A stretch of DNA of 7,528 nt from PVC group bacterium (GTDB lineage: Bacteria > Verrucomicrobiota > Kiritimatiellia > SS1-B-03-39 > UBA6053). The stretch is from positions 1-7,528 of the forward strand of contig PXDP01000503.1 of the NCBI GenBank assembly GCA_003565035.1, read 5' to 3'. Shown here one piece after another: positions 6,808-7,528 of the stretch. How positions within the stretch are numbered: position 1 is the first letter of the stretch; each line of letters starts with the position of its first letter. The notes beneath the pieces were generated by a model that saw only the letters and a list, made by a program, of their open reading frames with translations, was not told where the DNA came from and made no database searches. The translations under genes and the position numbers were made by a program.

Positions 6808-7528
6808 ATGCACAAATATAAACTCTCCCATCTCGACTTTCTCGAATCCGAAGGCATCCACGTCATGCGTGAAGTCGCCGCCCAATTTGAACGCCCCACC
6901 CTCATGTTCAGCGGCGGCAAAGACTCCATCGTCATGCTCCGCCTCGCCGAGAAAGCCTTCCGCCCCGCCCGCATCCCCTTCCCGTTTCTCAACGTGGACA
7001 CCGGACACAATTTCCCCGAACTCAACGAATTCCGCGACCGCCGCGCCGCGGAACTCGGTGCCAAGCTCATCGTCCGCACCGTGGAGGACGCCCTCGCCAA
7101 AGGCATCGCCCACCAGGTCCCCGGCGAAATCAGCCGCAACCGCCTGCAAATCCCCACCCTCCTCGCCGCGATTGAGGAATTCCAGTTCGATGCCGCCCTC
7201 GGCGGCGCCCGCCGCGATGAGGAAAAAGCCCGCGCCAAAGAACGCTTCTTCTCCTTCCGCGACGAATTCGGCCAGTGGGATCCCAAACGCCAGCGCCCCG
7301 AACTCTGGAACCTCTTCAACGGCCGCCTCCATCCCGGCCAGAACATGCGCATTTTCCCGCTCTCCAACTGGACCGAGATGGACATCTGGGAATATATCCG
7401 CCGCGAAAATCTCGAACTCCCCTCCATCTACTTCGCCCACGACCGCGAAGTCGTCCGCCGCGCCGGACAGTGGCTGCCCGTCAACGACCTCCAGCCCCCC
7501 AAAGCCGGCGAAGAAGTCAAAACCCTCC
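6808..7528 (+). CDS. cysD: Sulfate adenylyltransferase subunit 2, cut by the window edge
   Basis: Small, catalytic subunit of the CysDN ATP sulfurylase, which makes APS from sulfate and ATP while CysN hydrolyses GTP; cytoplasmic. I translated 240 codons before the right edge; full-length homologues have about 300, so roughly the last fifth is missing. The N-terminus HKYKLSHLDFLESEGIHVMR (2-21) matches the family. The PP-loop SGGKDSIVML (35-44) binds ATP; E. coli has SIGKDS. VDTGHNFPE (63-71) follows, then the hallmark GGARRDEEKARAKER (132-146), FGQWDPK (154-160), QRPELWNLFNG (162-172) and FPLSNWTEMDIWEYI (183-197). VDTGHNFPE resembles the CysD version I recall from Bacteroidetes more than the enterobacterial one. 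No Shine-Dalgarno site is evident. It follows cysH by 26 nt and should feed that enzyme, directly with APS or via a CysC kinase not seen here. Confidence 0.95.
   Translation, partial: MHKYKLSHLDFLESEGIHVMREVAAQFERPTLMFSGGKDSIVMLRLAEKAFRPARIPFPFLNVDTGHNFPELNEFRDRRAAELGAKLIVRTVEDALAKGIAHQVPGEISRNRLQIPTLLAAIEEFQFDAALGGARRDEEKARAKERFFSFRDEFGQWDPKRQRPELWNLFNGRLHPGQNMRIFPLSNWTEMDIWEYIRRENLELPSIYFAHDREVVRRAGQWLPVNDLQPPKAGEEVKTL

Noticed and set aside
6715..7440. Minus-strand open frames opposite cysD
   Set aside because: They have biased Gly/Glu/Ala or Ser/Arg composition and no motifs. The plus strand encodes a clear CysD.

Overview
The window carries six protein-coding genes: five complete, and one cut by the right edge. 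They form two divergent blocks around a 208-bp intergenic region at 3780-3987. I see no rRNA, tRNA, CRISPR array, insertion sequence or phage gene. The DNA is GC-rich, with codons ending mostly in C or G. The glutamyl-tRNA synthetase has an unusual active-site loop (YSKRDGD in place of KMSKS) and a C-terminal half that, from memory, resembles PVC-superphylum bacteria, perhaps Kiritimatiellota or Lentisphaerota. That placement is a recollection and was not searched.

Left block, minus strand: gltX (glutamyl-tRNA synthetase, 3779-2199) is followed after 50-odd bases by a cytoplasmic GH42 beta-galactosidase (2148-94). The two could share a transcript, but nothing links them functionally. Positions 1-93 contain no recognisable gene.

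Right block, plus strand: pgm (alpha-phosphoglucomutase, 3988-5628) comes first. After an 82-bp gap there is a compact sulfur-assimilation operon: an Rrf2-family regulator (5711-6121), cysH (PAPS/APS reductase, 6143-6781) and cysD (ATP sulfurylase small subunit, 6808 to beyond 7528). Gaps inside the operon are 21 and 26 nt. In front of the regulator, an exact TTGACA hexamer is followed directly by a 23-bp inverted repeat (ATCCCTA-N9-TAGGGAT). This layout suggests a sulfur-responsive repressor that controls itself together with the reductase and sulfurylase genes. cysN (or a cysNC fusion) is expected just past the right edge.

Most of the window is ordinary metabolism. The points most worth a second look are the self-contained Rrf2-cys operon with its putative operator, a roughly 95-residue insertion in the catalytic half of GltX that coincides with loss of the usual Cys-containing segment, and a CysH with a divergent substrate loop (STNFRPYEA) and no iron-sulfur cysteine pairs. 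I found no convincing evidence of a wholly new system.
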